Shown piece by piece: positions 16,304 through 25,169 of a stretch of DNA of 43,004 bases. The stretch comes from an uncultured Treponema sp. Its GTDB lineage: Bacteria > Spirochaetota > Spirochaetia > Treponematales > Treponemataceae. Location of the stretch: the NCBI GenBank assembly GCA_937885175.1, contig CAKZZO010000040.1, forward strand, positions 1 through 43,004, read 5' to 3'. Under the pieces are notes generated by a model that was not told the DNA's origin, ran no database searches, and saw only the letters and a program-made list of their open reading frames with translations. Every line of letters begins with the position of its first letter. The stretch's first letter is position 1. A program made the translations under genes and the position numbers.

Positions 16304-16588
16304 ATGCAAAAGCACGTTATGGTCATGGCCTTTGCCATTTTTTTCCTCTCGGCAGTTCATCTCTTTTCCCAAGAGCACTTTATGGCAGTGGGGCTGAAAG
16401 TGGAGCGGGCAAAGGAAGGCGTACTCTCATGTTCGGTGTATTTCAATGACATGGTGGAGCCGGAATCCGTGCGGGGAAATCACGTGCTCATAAACGGAAA
16501 GCCCCTCCCCGAAAAAATGCCTTTCCTGTTCAACAAATCCCGCCGTATGGTGCGCTTTATCCTTAAAAATCCTCATTGTAGAAGATGA
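16304..16588 (+). CDS. Exported protein fragment running into the response regulator
   Basis: The 94-residue product starts MQKHVMVMAFAIFFLSAVHL with a signal peptide cut near FSQ/EHF. A mature beta-type domain follows (VYFNDMVEPESVRGNHVLIN, FLFNKSRRMVRFILK). It ends abruptly as KNPHCRR where the frame has already entered the first codons of the response regulator read in another frame. This looks like the 5' part of a gene whose 3' part was lost by a deletion that joined it to the regulator. I do not recognise the family. Confidence 0.5.
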   Translation: MQKHVMVMAFAIFFLSAVHLFSQEHFMAVGLKVERAKEGVLSCSVYFNDMVEPESVRGNHVLINGKPLPEKMPFLFNKSRRMVRFILKNPHCRR

Positions 16589-17236
16589 CTCAGAACTTTC
16601 CAGCATCATGGCCCTGGAACTTTCCCATGAAGGATTTGATGTTGTGACGGCGGAAGACGGGCGCACAGCCTTGGAGAAGACGGAAACTGCATCTCCTGAC
16701 TTGATCCTGCTTGATGTCATGCTTCCCCGTATGAGCGGACTTGAAGTCCTTCGCAAACTTCGTGCCGCTACTGCTCCCTTTCTTCCCGTCATCTTGGTTA
16801 CGGCAAGGGGGAGACCGTGGATAAGGTTGACGGACTGAACAGCGGTGCCGATGACTACATCACCAAGCCCTTCAGGATTGAGGAACTCCTGGCCCGCATA
16901 CATGCCGTCCTGCGCAGAAGCCGTCAGTCGGGGGCAAAGTCCACCCTGCTCACAAACGGAAAGGTTTCCATGATTTCCGATGAAATGAGAGTCACCTGTG
17001 AGGGAAAGCCTGTGGAGCTTTCCAAAAACGAATTCCTTCTGCTCAAATATTTTCTGGAAAATGCGGGTAAAATCCTTTCCCGTGACGACATCATCAAAAG
17101 CGTCTGGGGGCAGGAGTATTACATCGAGGAAAACAGCGTGGATGTCTACGTGCGCCACCTCCGCAGCAAATTCGGCACTGATCTTGTAAAAACGGTGCGG
17201 GGCATGGGCTACATCATGCAGGAGCAGGGCGAATGA
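16563..17236 (+). pseudogene. OmpR-type response regulator without start codon and with a -1 frameshift
   Basis: The receiver starts KILIVEDDSELSSIMALELS with phosphoacceptor DVMLPRMSG. After VILVTARG the frame fails (RPWIRLTD-stop at 16838) and resumes one base back as GETVDKVDGLNSGADDYITKP. The switch falls at a G5 run (16807-16811). The winged-helix DNA-binding domain is complete (LSKNEFLLLKYFLENAGKIL; VDVYVRHLRSKFG; VRGMGYIM). Total about 223 residues, normal for the family. No ATG, GTG or TTG precedes the first beta strand in frame. Its TGA overlaps the kinase ATG by 4 bp. Either a recent pseudogene, a sequence error, or slippage expression. Confidence 0.8.
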
Positions 17237-18468
17237 AAAGTCATCGTGCCTCAGTGTCCTTTTCCCTTGCCCTCAAATACATGCTGCTTCTTTCGGCGGC
17301 CATGCTTTCCCTTTCCCTGCTGCTTGTGGTGTCTCTCAGGTTTTCAGTTACCTGGCGGCAGGACGAGGATTTGAGGCAGAGCGTTGACCGCATTGGCGAG
17401 GTAGTGCGGCGGGGAGAAAGCGAGTCCATTGTCTTTCTGGAGCTTCCCTATTACATCACCTATACCGTCTATAAGCCAGAGACAAAAAAAGTGCTTGTCA
17501 GTAACGACAGCCTGCTTCCCCTCTTGGATTCAGAGGAAATCTGCCGCACCTATCTTGAAAAGGACTATTTTACCGACAGCGACTTGCATATCCGCTACCT
17601 GACCCGAAAATTTGAGTCAGACGAAGGGGCTTTTGTGGTGGAGTGTGCCCTTGACCTTGCGAATGATTCTGCTTCCCGCATGATTTTTGCCCTTCCGTCC
17701 ATGCTGCTCTTTCTCCTGCTTCCCGTGCTCCTGCTTTCCTTTGCCCTGTCATTCCTCATTTCCCGCAGGACGATTGCTGCATTCAAGACCCTGCAGGCAG
17801 ACTACAATCGGGAAAAAGCCTTTACCAGCAACGTAAGCCATGAACTCAAAACGCCCATTGCTGTCATTGACGGTCACGCAAATCTGCTCCGACGCTGGGG
17901 AAAAGATGACCCTGTGCAGCTTTCCAAATCCATTGAGGCGATTCTGCGGGAAACCGGACACATGTCTGCTATCGTCACCACGCTTTTGGACATGAGCCGC
18001 CTTGAAAATGGCAGGATTGCCCTTGAGCCCAGGGAATTTCTTGTAAAAAATCTCTTTTTGCGCCTCAAAGATGAATTCTCTGCCCTCTATCCGTCTCTGC
18101 ATTTTGACTTGTCTGATCCCGACTGCATTGAAGTAAGGAGCGATGAGCAGAAAGTGCATCAGATTTTCACCGTGATTCTTTCAAACAGCGTCAAATTTGC
18201 AGGTGAGACCTGTAGCCTTGTGCTCTCCGCACGAAAACTCGGCTCAAAAACAGAACTTTCCGTAACTGATTCAGGCCCAGGCTTTGCCCCGGATGTGCTT
18301 CCCCATGTCTTCGAGCGTTTTTACAAGGGCGATGCCTCCCACGACCGCAGTGTAGGCGGGGCAGGGCTGGGGCTTTCTATCGCCCAGTCTCTTACCCATG
18401 CCCTTGGCGGTCACATCCGCGCGGAAAATGCTTCCTCTGGTGGTGCCCACATTGTCCTCCTGCTGTAA
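17233..18468 (+). CDS. Membrane sensor histidine kinase, OmpR-partner type
   Basis: The 411-residue protein begins with an ATGA overlap on the regulator. An N-terminal helix (YMLLLSAAMLSLSLLLVVSL), a ~130-residue periplasmic sensor, and a second helix (MLLFLLLPVLLLSFALSFLI) precede the HisKA box FTSNVSHELKTPIAVIDGHA (His 203). The ATPase domain has SNSVKFAGE (N), TDSGPGFAPDV (G1), FERFYKG (F) and GGAGLGLSIAQSL (G2). All catalytic motifs are intact even though the partner gene is damaged. The stimulus is unknown. Confidence 0.92.
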   Translation: MKSHRASVSFSLALKYMLLLSAAMLSLSLLLVVSLRFSVTWRQDEDLRQSVDRIGEVVRRGESESIVFLELPYYITYTVYKPETKKVLVSNDSLLPLLDSEEICRTYLEKDYFTDSDLHIRYLTRKFESDEGAFVVECALDLANDSASRMIFALPSMLLFLLLPVLLLSFALSFLISRRTIAAFKTLQADYNREKAFTSNVSHELKTPIAVIDGHANLLRRWGKDDPVQLSKSIEAILRETGHMSAIVTTLLDMSRLENGRIALEPREFLVKNLFLRLKDEFSALYPSLHFDLSDPDCIEVRSDEQKVHQIFTVILSNSVKFAGETCSLVLSARKLGSKTELSVTDSGPGFAPDVLPHVFERFYKGDASHDRSVGGAGLGLSIAQSLTHALGGHIRAENASSGGAHIVLLL

Positions 18469-18481
18469 GTTTGCCCATGTA

Positions 18482-18510
18482 TTCCCAAATCCCCGCAAAT
18501 CGTGTACACT
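18482..18510 (+). promoter_or_regulatory. Promoter of the spiro-SPASM operon
   Basis: TTCCCA (18482-18487), 17 bp, TACACT (18505-18510), then 8 nt to the ATG at 18519. The transcript would have no or a 1-2-nt leader. Confidence 0.5.
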
Positions 18511-18518
18511 CATACAAT

Positions 18519-20108
18519 ATGAAAACGTTTCTGACCCTTTTGTTTGCCGGCGCAAAAATGTCCCATGCATTTGACTCCTCTTTTGACGGAAAGTCAGCCT
18601 TTGACCGTGCGCTTTTGTGGGCTGAAAGCCTTTCAGGTTCAGTAAAGACGCTGGTTTTTACCGATGATGCAAACAGGGCTTCCGTAGAAAAGGCGGCAGA
18701 CAGTAAAGAACATGTTTCCTTCGTGCAAAGGTCAGACTGGACCTGTGCCCTTTTGGCAAAAGAAATCTCCGCCGCCTGCTCAGCTTATAAGGCGGATTAT
18801 GCCGTCTTTGCCTGGGCAGACTGTCCTTTCTTAAACCTGCCGCTCACCAGAGAACTCATGCAGACTCATGCCAAATACCTTGCTGAATACACTTTTGCTG
18901 ACGGCTATCCCTATGGACTTGCGCCAGAAGTCATCGATGCTGGAGCCGCCGGAATCATAGCAACATTGGGCGAAGGTCTCCAGAAAGCAGCAGGAGAAAA
19001 GCCTGTTTCGCGGGATGCGCTTTTTTCAATCATGAGCGGCGACATCAATTCCTTTGAGATTGAGACCGTCATCGCGCCAAAGGACTATCGTATGCTCCGT
19101 CTGGACTTTTCCTGCGGCGACAAAATCAATTTTCTTTCATGTGCCAGTCTCTTTGCCGCGGCGCAGGGAAAGGTTGCCCTTGATTCGGCAGATTTTGATG
19201 CGTCTTCCCTTGCAGACCTTGCGGAAGAAGATGTGTCCGTGCTGCAGACGCTTCCTGCCTTTTACAACATACAGATTGCAGGAAAGTACCAGCATAATCT
19301 GGTCTACACTCCCTATGCCGCCCTTGCAGAAAAACAGCCCCTTTCCGACATGAGCCTTGCTGACTTTCAGAAAATCATCTCAGAGGCAGCCGCTTTCTCA
19401 GAAAAGGCCGTCATATCTCTGTCAGCCTTTGGGGAACCGCTCCTGCATCCTCACTTTGCCGACTTTGTCAAGGAAGTGCTTTCCTATCAGGGGCTTTCCC
19501 TCTTTATTGAAACTGACGGTACCCTTGTTACTCAGGAAATCCTTTCCCAGCTCTCAGAAGTGGACGCAAAGCGCATTACCTGGTGCCTGCTTTTGGACGC
19601 AATGGAAAGCAGCCTCTATGCAAAACTCCATTCCTGCCAAGAAAGCGATTTTGCCAGGGCAGTGGCGGCGGTGGGGCTTTTGGCGCAAAAATTTCCCCGC
19701 CAGGTCTATCCGCAGATGACCCGCATGAAGGCAAACGAAAGTCAGCTTGAGCCATTCTACCGCTACTGGAAGGACGCAAGCCATGAAAGCGGCGGACAAC
19801 TCATTATCCAGAAGTACAACAATTTCTGCGGTCGGCTTTCCGATGAAAAATCGGCAGACCTTTCTCCGCTTGTGCGGAATCCCTGCTGGCATCTCCGCCG
19901 TGACATGGTTATTCTTGCCGACGGAAGCGTTCCCCTCTGTCTCTGCCAGGCATTCCTTTCTTCTGTTGGAAATGTCTGTGAGGAAGGCATAGAAGCCGTA
20001 TGGAAGCGTTTTGCCGAACCTTTGGCAGCCCATCTCAAAAAGGATTTTTCTGCGGCACCTGTTGCAAAGTGCAAGGAATGTGATGAATACTATACCTTTA
20101 ATTTTTAA
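18519..20108 (+). CDS. Spiro-SPASM protein (degenerate radical SAM with SPASM domain)
   Basis: The 529-residue protein opens MKTFLTLLFAGAKMSHAFDS. Its first ~230 residues look like a nucleotidyltransferase/GT-A fold, with AWADCPFLNLPLTRELM as a DxD-like site. The middle (VYTPYAALAEKQPLSDMSLA; ISLSAFGEPLLHPHF; LFIETDGTLV) follows the radical SAM barrel, but the CxxxCxxC cluster motif is absent at the expected place. The end has SPASM-type cysteines: NPCWHLRRDMVILADGSVPL, CLCQAF, GNVCEEG, KCKECDEYYTF. This architecture is the spirochaete-restricted family called spiro-SPASM (from memory TIGR04321). The function is unknown. It heads a six-gene operon with sugar-type enzymes. The start was chosen for the nearby promoter. 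Confidence 0.85.
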   Translation: MKTFLTLLFAGAKMSHAFDSSFDGKSAFDRALLWAESLSGSVKTLVFTDDANRASVEKAADSKEHVSFVQRSDWTCALLAKEISAACSAYKADYAVFAWADCPFLNLPLTRELMQTHAKYLAEYTFADGYPYGLAPEVIDAGAAGIIATLGEGLQKAAGEKPVSRDALFSIMSGDINSFEIETVIAPKDYRMLRLDFSCGDKINFLSCASLFAAAQGKVALDSADFDASSLADLAEEDVSVLQTLPAFYNIQIAGKYQHNLVYTPYAALAEKQPLSDMSLADFQKIISEAAAFSEKAVISLSAFGEPLLHPHFADFVKEVLSYQGLSLFIETDGTLVTQEILSQLSEVDAKRITWCLLLDAMESSLYAKLHSCQESDFARAVAAVGLLAQKFPRQVYPQMTRMKANESQLEPFYRYWKDASHESGGQLIIQKYNNFCGRLSDEKSADLSPLVRNPCWHLRRDMVILADGSVPLCLCQAFLSSVGNVCEEGIEAVWKRFAEPLAAHLKKDFSAAPVAKCKECDEYYTFNF

Positions 20109-21039
20109 TCAGAGGCAGATAAATCGCACGGTATTGGGCGGAAAAGAACGCATGCCTTCCGTCTCGCTGAACATCGCCGTATTGCTTTTGAATTCAGAGG
20201 GCAGCCACTATCGCATTCAGACGCTGGAAAATCTTTCAAAATGCGGCTTTCAGTCCATCGTTTCATTTGAGCGGACATCAGAAAACTATAATCTTGAAGA
20301 TATTTCCCATCGTTTTCCCTATGTAAAATTCATCGTTCCGCTGGAGCCTGTTACGGACGGTGACCTGATAAACATCGGTATGAGCGAAGTGGACGCAGAA
20401 TATGTGCTTGTCATGCGGGACAGGGTTTCCTTTGCTCCCGATGCCCTTACGGTGCGACTGGCAGAAAAACTGCTGGCCGAAAAGCCCTATTGCGTGGTAC
20501 CCCGCCTTATCTGTCCCACCGCTCCCAACTTTCCCATTGTCTTCACACCTTCGGTGACCGACTCCATGCTGGACGTGGAAACTGAATCTACGATTTCCGA
20601 CGGAAGACCGACCCTCTATCCCTTTGACTACATCGGCCTCTACAACCGGCAGACTTTCATACAGCTTGGCGGCTATGACTACACCATTACGTCTCCCTAC
20701 TGGCAGAACCTTGACCTGTCTTTCCGCGCCTGGCTTTGGGGAGAAAAAATCACGATTTCCACGGTCTTCAATCTTTCCTATCAGGATGAGCCTCCGTCAG
20801 AAGATACGACGGCAAATTTGAGTTCATCCCGCTTCTACTTAAAAAATCTTGTGCCGGAATTCGTGGACGACCACGGCGTTATTGCCCGCTCTTCATTCTG
20901 GGTCTACCTGCGCCGTTCTGGCTGCGGATTCTTTGAGACGCTGCGCCAGTTTAATGACGCGCGCTTCTGGGTGGATAAAAATAAATACCGTTTCCGACGT
21001 GATGCGGCATATATTGTTGAAAATTGGGGAACATTATAA
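20083..21039 (+). CDS. Glycosyltransferase-like protein (GT-A fold)
   Basis: The 318-residue reading starts at ATG 20083, overlapping the previous gene by 26 bp, because AAGGA lies 5 nt upstream and the sequence reads smoothly (NRTVLGGKERMP). An ATG at 20152 is the alternative. The body has a GT2-like layout: NIAVLLLNSEGSHYRIQTLE, then INIGMSEVDAEYVLVMRDRV where a DxD-type site would sit, then GGYDYTITSPYWQNLDLSFR, which matches the acceptor-side ED/WxxxDL region. No membrane segment is seen. The donor and acceptor are unknown. The next gene begins directly after its stop codon. Confidence 0.65.
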   Translation: MNTIPLIFNQRQINRTVLGGKERMPSVSLNIAVLLLNSEGSHYRIQTLENLSKCGFQSIVSFERTSENYNLEDISHRFPYVKFIVPLEPVTDGDLINIGMSEVDAEYVLVMRDRVSFAPDALTVRLAEKLLAEKPYCVVPRLICPTAPNFPIVFTPSVTDSMLDVETESTISDGRPTLYPFDYIGLYNRQTFIQLGGYDYTITSPYWQNLDLSFRAWLWGEKITISTVFNLSYQDEPPSEDTTANLSSSRFYLKNLVPEFVDDHGVIARSSFWVYLRRSGCGFFETLRQFNDARFWVDKNKYRFRRDAAYIVENWGTL

Positions 21040-23556
21040 ATGACTATAGTTGTAGTACAGTGCAGATTGAATTCATCCCGCCTGCCGGGAAAGGCTTTGC
21101 TTACGCTGGGAGGAAAGACGGTTCTTGACTGGACGCTTGCCGCCATGAAGCAGGTAAAAGCAGATGACTACTATGTGGCTACCGATTACGACAGCGAAAA
21201 AGACCTTGCTCCGCTGACAAAGGCAAATGGCTATAAACTCCTTGCCGGTCCCTTGGAAGACGTGCTGGAACGCTTCTGCATGGTGATAGAAAAAAGCGGT
21301 GCCGATGCGGTTGTTCGGGCAACAGCAGACAATCCTTTTCTTTTCTATGAGGCTGCCCAAGCCCTTGTGGAAGAATACGAGCGCCGCAATCAGACAGGCA
21401 GGTGCGACTACATTACATTCAGCGGTCTTCCCCATGGAAGCGGTGTTGAAATCTTCAATGCCCATTCGCTCCTGCAGGCAAAGGCTCAGACTGATTCTCC
21501 CTATGACCATGAGCATGTAGGTCCCGCTCTCTACAAGCACAAGGAAAACTGGAACTGCATCTTTGTGGATGCTCCCGCCCGCTTTAATCATCCTTCCTTG
21601 CGCACTACCATAGACACTGCCGCTGATTACCGACGTGCCCTTGCAATCGTTCACGCCGTGTCGGAAAAAGATATGTCTGAATCCACGCTTGTGAAAAAGC
21701 CCTATACCACAGAAGAAATTTTGAGTGCATTTGAAAGTCCGGCTGTCGCCCGTCCAGTGCTTTGCGTGCCCTGTGTAGAAAAGGGGAGGGGAACGGGCCA
21801 TCTCCGCCGCTGTCTTTCCATTGCCGTGGAGTCTGGTGCCAGTCTCTACATTCCTGAAAGTGCGGATATGAGCCGCTACGGAGCATTGTTTGACCATGCA
21901 AAAAAAGACGGACTTGCAGACTGGCAGATTACCCATGCTTTACCCCAGCAAGGGGATTATGCCCTGATTGTTACCGATGCCTTTGCCCTTGACCGGGAAT
22001 TTGCCCTCAAGCTTGCTGATGCCGCTCCCCTTGTTGCCATAGACGAAGGCTCCCTTAATACCGATGTCTGTGATTTTCTTTTTGACATCATTCCCTCGTA
22101 TGGCATAGCCCGACCGGCGAACATAACCGACCCGGCATATATCACCCTTCCTGAAAATCGTCGCCAAAAGCCTCCGATAATAGAGTCAAAGGACATAGAG
22201 TCTATTCTCGTTACCGTGGGCGGAGAAGACCCGGCGGATTTGGTAGTGCCTGCGGCAATCGCCTTTGCCTCATCATGCAAGAAGATTACCGCCATCGTTC
22301 AGCATCCCGATGAAGCAAAAGAACGGGTCAGCCTGCAGGCTCCTGGAGTGGCCGGCTACATCACCTTTATTCCCCCGGTACACAACCTTCGGGAGCAGCT
22401 TGCGGGCTACGATGTGGTGGTTACGCATTACGGCTTTACAGCCTTTGAATCCCTTGCGGCCGGCTGCGGGGTCGTGCTCCTGGGAACAACGCCTCTTCAC
22501 GTTCAGTTGGCACAGAAATACCATTTTGCCTGTCTCGCTCCGGCGGAACTCACTTCGGAAGCGGTGCTTGCCGTACTGGCTCAGCCGTCAGCTCTGTACC
22601 CTGACTCACCCTTTTCTCAGGCGGAAGAGAAAAAATCACTGGGAGACTTTATATCCCTGCTTGCAAAAGGCCGCCGTTTTTCCTGCCCCATTTGCCAGAA
22701 ACATGGCTGGCAGGAAAATCCCATTGTCGCCCGCACGCCAAAGCATACCTTCCGCCGCTGTGCCTCATGCGGCATGCTCTACATGTCCTGGACGACAGAT
22801 GCGGAAAATACCGAATATGATACGTCCTATTTCTTTGATGACTACAAGAAGCAGTACGGAAAGACCTACCTGGATGATTTCACCTCGATTAAGGCCCAGT
22901 GCGTCCGCCGTACATCGGTAGTTGACTCCATGTACCGAAATGCCCACAAGGCCGTTACCCCCACCGTGCTTGACATTGGCTGTGCCTATGGCCCATACCT
23001 TGACGCTGCAAATGACGCTGGCTGGCAGGTGTACGGCACTGATATTTCTCCTGAGGCTGTCAGATATGTTCAGGACACCCTGCATTATCCGGCCGCCCTT
23101 GCCCAGTTCCCTGCCTTTGACCCCGTGGCTGAATTCGGCATTCAGAAATTTGACGCAGTGACCATGTGGTATGTCATCGAACATTTTCAGAACCTTGATG
23201 CCGTCTTGCGGGGCGTGTCAAAAATTTTGAAAAAGGGCGGGGTATTTGCCTTTTCAACGCCATCAGCTTCTGGCGTGTCCGCAAAATTCAGTCCTCAAAA
23301 GTTCTTTACCCAGAGCCCTGATGACCATTACACCCTGTGGGAACCCGCCCGTGCCGCATCCATTCTGCATCAGTACGGCTTCAAGTTGATAAAGACGGTT
23401 TCTACCGGTCATCATCCCGAACGTTTCCCGCAGCTTGCCAGACGCAAGGGACAGAAAATAAACAGTTTTGAAGTATCACTCTTTACAGCCGCAAGCCATT
23501 TCTTCGCTTTGGGCGACACCTTTGAAGTTTACTGCAAAAAGGAAAGGGATATCTGA
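21040..23556 (+). CDS. Three-part protein: SpsF-like cytidylyltransferase, PseG-like GT-B, SAM methyltransferase
   Basis: The 838-residue protein has three parts. Residues ~1-230: SpsF/NeuA-like nucleotidyltransferase (VVVQCRLNSSRLPGKALLTL, RATADNPF, SLRTTIDTAADYRRA). Residues ~235-540: GT-B/PseG-like domain (GRGTGHLRRCL; ILVTVGGEDPADL; VVTHYGFTAFESLAAGCGV). Residues ~545-838: a zinc-ribbon start (CPIC at 549, CASC) and a class I methyltransferase (VLDIGCAYGPYLDAAND, YGTDIS, MWYVIEHFQNLD). The set suggests activation, transfer or hydrolysis, and methylation of a nonulosonate- or polyol-type sugar, but substrates cannot be read from sequence. Its TGA overlaps the next ATG by one base. Confidence 0.8.
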   Translation: MTIVVVQCRLNSSRLPGKALLTLGGKTVLDWTLAAMKQVKADDYYVATDYDSEKDLAPLTKANGYKLLAGPLEDVLERFCMVIEKSGADAVVRATADNPFLFYEAAQALVEEYERRNQTGRCDYITFSGLPHGSGVEIFNAHSLLQAKAQTDSPYDHEHVGPALYKHKENWNCIFVDAPARFNHPSLRTTIDTAADYRRALAIVHAVSEKDMSESTLVKKPYTTEEILSAFESPAVARPVLCVPCVEKGRGTGHLRRCLSIAVESGASLYIPESADMSRYGALFDHAKKDGLADWQITHALPQQGDYALIVTDAFALDREFALKLADAAPLVAIDEGSLNTDVCDFLFDIIPSYGIARPANITDPAYITLPENRRQKPPIIESKDIESILVTVGGEDPADLVVPAAIAFASSCKKITAIVQHPDEAKERVSLQAPGVAGYITFIPPVHNLREQLAGYDVVVTHYGFTAFESLAAGCGVVLLGTTPLHVQLAQKYHFACLAPAELTSEAVLAVLAQPSALYPDSPFSQAEEKKSLGDFISLLAKGRRFSCPICQKHGWQENPIVARTPKHTFRRCASCGMLYMSWTTDAENTEYDTSYFFDDYKKQYGKTYLDDFTSIKAQCVRRTSVVDSMYRNAHKAVTPTVLDIGCAYGPYLDAANDAGWQVYGTDISPEAVRYVQDTLHYPAALAQFPAFDPVAEFGIQKFDAVTMWYVIEHFQNLDAVLRGVSKILKKGGVFAFSTPSASGVSAKFSPQKFFTQSPDDHYTLWEPARAASILHQYGFKLIKTVSTGHHPERFPQLARRKGQKINSFEVSLFTAASHFFALGDTFEVYCKKERDI

Positions 23557-25169
23557 TGCAATCCATTTTGATTTTAGGTGCAGGCCTCATGCAAAAGCCT
23601 GCCATTGAATCTGCAAAAAAACTCGGTTACCGTGCAGTGGTGGTGGATGGAAATCCTCATGCCGTCTGCGTGCCCCTTGCCGACCGCTTTGAACCCATTG
23701 ACCTCAAAGACAAAGAAAGTCTTGTTGCTCTGGCAGATGCATTGCATGACAGTGACTCTCCGCTGGCGGCTGTCTTTACCGCTGGTACTGATTTTTCTGC
23801 AAACGTGGCCTATGTGGCAGAGCATTGCGGACTCAAAAGCCATTCCTATGAAGCCTGTCTGAACGCAAGCGACAAAGTGCGTATGCGCGGCTGCTTTTTA
23901 CGGTCAGGCGTTCCCAGTCCCGCGTTCTGCGAAGTCACAAAGGACTTTCTCTCGGACGCTCACAAGAACCAGACTTTTCCCAAAGTCATAAAGCCGGTGG
24001 ATAATATGGGCGGTCGAGGCTGCCGCAAGGTGCGGAATGCAGGTGAACTGCCACTTGCCGTAAAAGAAGCGATTCGCAATTCACGGACAGGGCGGGCTAT
24101 TTTTGAAGACTTTATGGATGGGGCAGAGTTCAGTATCGATGCAATCGTTTGGAATGGTACGCTCACCATAACAGGATTTGCAGACCGCCATATTTACTAT
24201 CCTCCCTATTTTATCGAAACCGGGCACACCATGCCTTCTTCCTGTGATGAAAAGACCCGTTTGGAACTCATCGCAACTTTTGCGCTGGGCATTCAGTCTC
24301 TGGGGCTGAGCCATGGAGTTGCCAAGGCGGACATCAAGTACACTGAAAAGGGTCCTATGATTGGCGAGATTGCGGCTCGGCTTTCTGGCGGTTACATGAG
24401 CGGCTGGACATATCCCTATGCATCAGACTGCAATCTGACGGAAGAAGCCTTGCTCGTAGCCCTAGGTAAAAATCCCGACTACCTCCTGCAGAATCGCATC
24501 CCGCTTCCCTGGCAGCCACACCCCTCCGTTGCAGACAAGCCCCAGCCCTTTGCCCTCTATGACCTGGCATGCAGACGGGTCAGTGCAGAAAGGGCATGGC
24601 TTTCCATTCCTGGAAAAGTGCTTTCTGTCTCAGGACTTGAAGATGCGGCCAACGTTCCATACGTGCGGGATGTCCTTCCCCGAGCCTCAGCAGGAGACAG
24701 GGTGGATTTTCCCCGCAATAATGTGCAGAAGTGCGGCAACATCATCGCCCTTGCTCCTAGTCGAAAAGAGGCAGAAGAGGCCGCATATACAGCCATCCAG
24801 AAAATTACCCTCCGCCTGGAGCCCCATAACCCGCAGACAGAATCTTTCTTGCGGGGGGAATGTGAAGAAGATGAGCAGGGCTTCCCGCCGCCGGCATTTC
24901 CCCAGGCTCTGGCTGCCTATGAAAAAAATCCCTGTGGGCCATTGGATTCAATTCCTGCAGGAAGTGCCGCCATTGATTTTCTTCCGCCTGTACTCCAGCC
25001 CTTTTTGGATTCTGAGACAGACTGGAATCACGGCAGCCTTTTCTGCATCCTCAAACGCTTTGACGAAATGCACGCAAATCAGTATGCTATAAATGCAGAT
25101 GCCTTTTGGCGCACAGTGCTTCGTGGCTCGATTCAGGGCGCACTCTATCTGGCAGACAGCATAAAATGA
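23556..25169 (+). CDS. ATP-grasp ligase with C-terminal extension
   Basis: The 537-residue protein has a preATP-grasp domain (ILILGAGLMQKPAIESAKKL, VVDGNPHAVCVPLADRF) and an ATP-grasp core (FPKVIKPVDNMGGRGCRKV; GRAIFEDFMDGAEFSIDAIV; metal site AKADIKYTEKGPMIGEIAAR, then LSGGYMSG). It resembles the carbamoyl-phosphate/PurK-like ATP-grasp ligases that join a carboxylate to an amine. About 150 extra residues follow the core, ending ALYLADSIK; I do not recognise that part. AAGGAAAGG upstream gives a good ribosome site. It is coupled by ATGA to the amidase gene, which hints at a peptide- or cell-wall-like substrate. Confidence 0.8.
   Translation: MQSILILGAGLMQKPAIESAKKLGYRAVVVDGNPHAVCVPLADRFEPIDLKDKESLVALADALHDSDSPLAAVFTAGTDFSANVAYVAEHCGLKSHSYEACLNASDKVRMRGCFLRSGVPSPAFCEVTKDFLSDAHKNQTFPKVIKPVDNMGGRGCRKVRNAGELPLAVKEAIRNSRTGRAIFEDFMDGAEFSIDAIVWNGTLTITGFADRHIYYPPYFIETGHTMPSSCDEKTRLELIATFALGIQSLGLSHGVAKADIKYTEKGPMIGEIAARLSGGYMSGWTYPYASDCNLTEEALLVALGKNPDYLLQNRIPLPWQPHPSVADKPQPFALYDLACRRVSAERAWLSIPGKVLSVSGLEDAANVPYVRDVLPRASAGDRVDFPRNNVQKCGNIIALAPSRKEAEEAAYTAIQKITLRLEPHNPQTESFLRGECEEDEQGFPPPAFPQALAAYEKNPCGPLDSIPAGSAAIDFLPPVLQPFLDSETDWNHGSLFCILKRFDEMHANQYAINADAFWRTVLRGSIQGALYLADSIK

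Noticed and set aside
16800..16820. Programmed -1 frameshift in the response regulator
   Set aside because: No X-XXY-YYZ slippery heptamer or clear downstream structure; with the missing start codon, mutation or sequence error is likelier, though slippage at G5 is possible.
18519..20108. Canonical radical SAM enzyme
   Set aside because: No CxxxCxxC is present in the barrel part, only SPASM-type cysteines.
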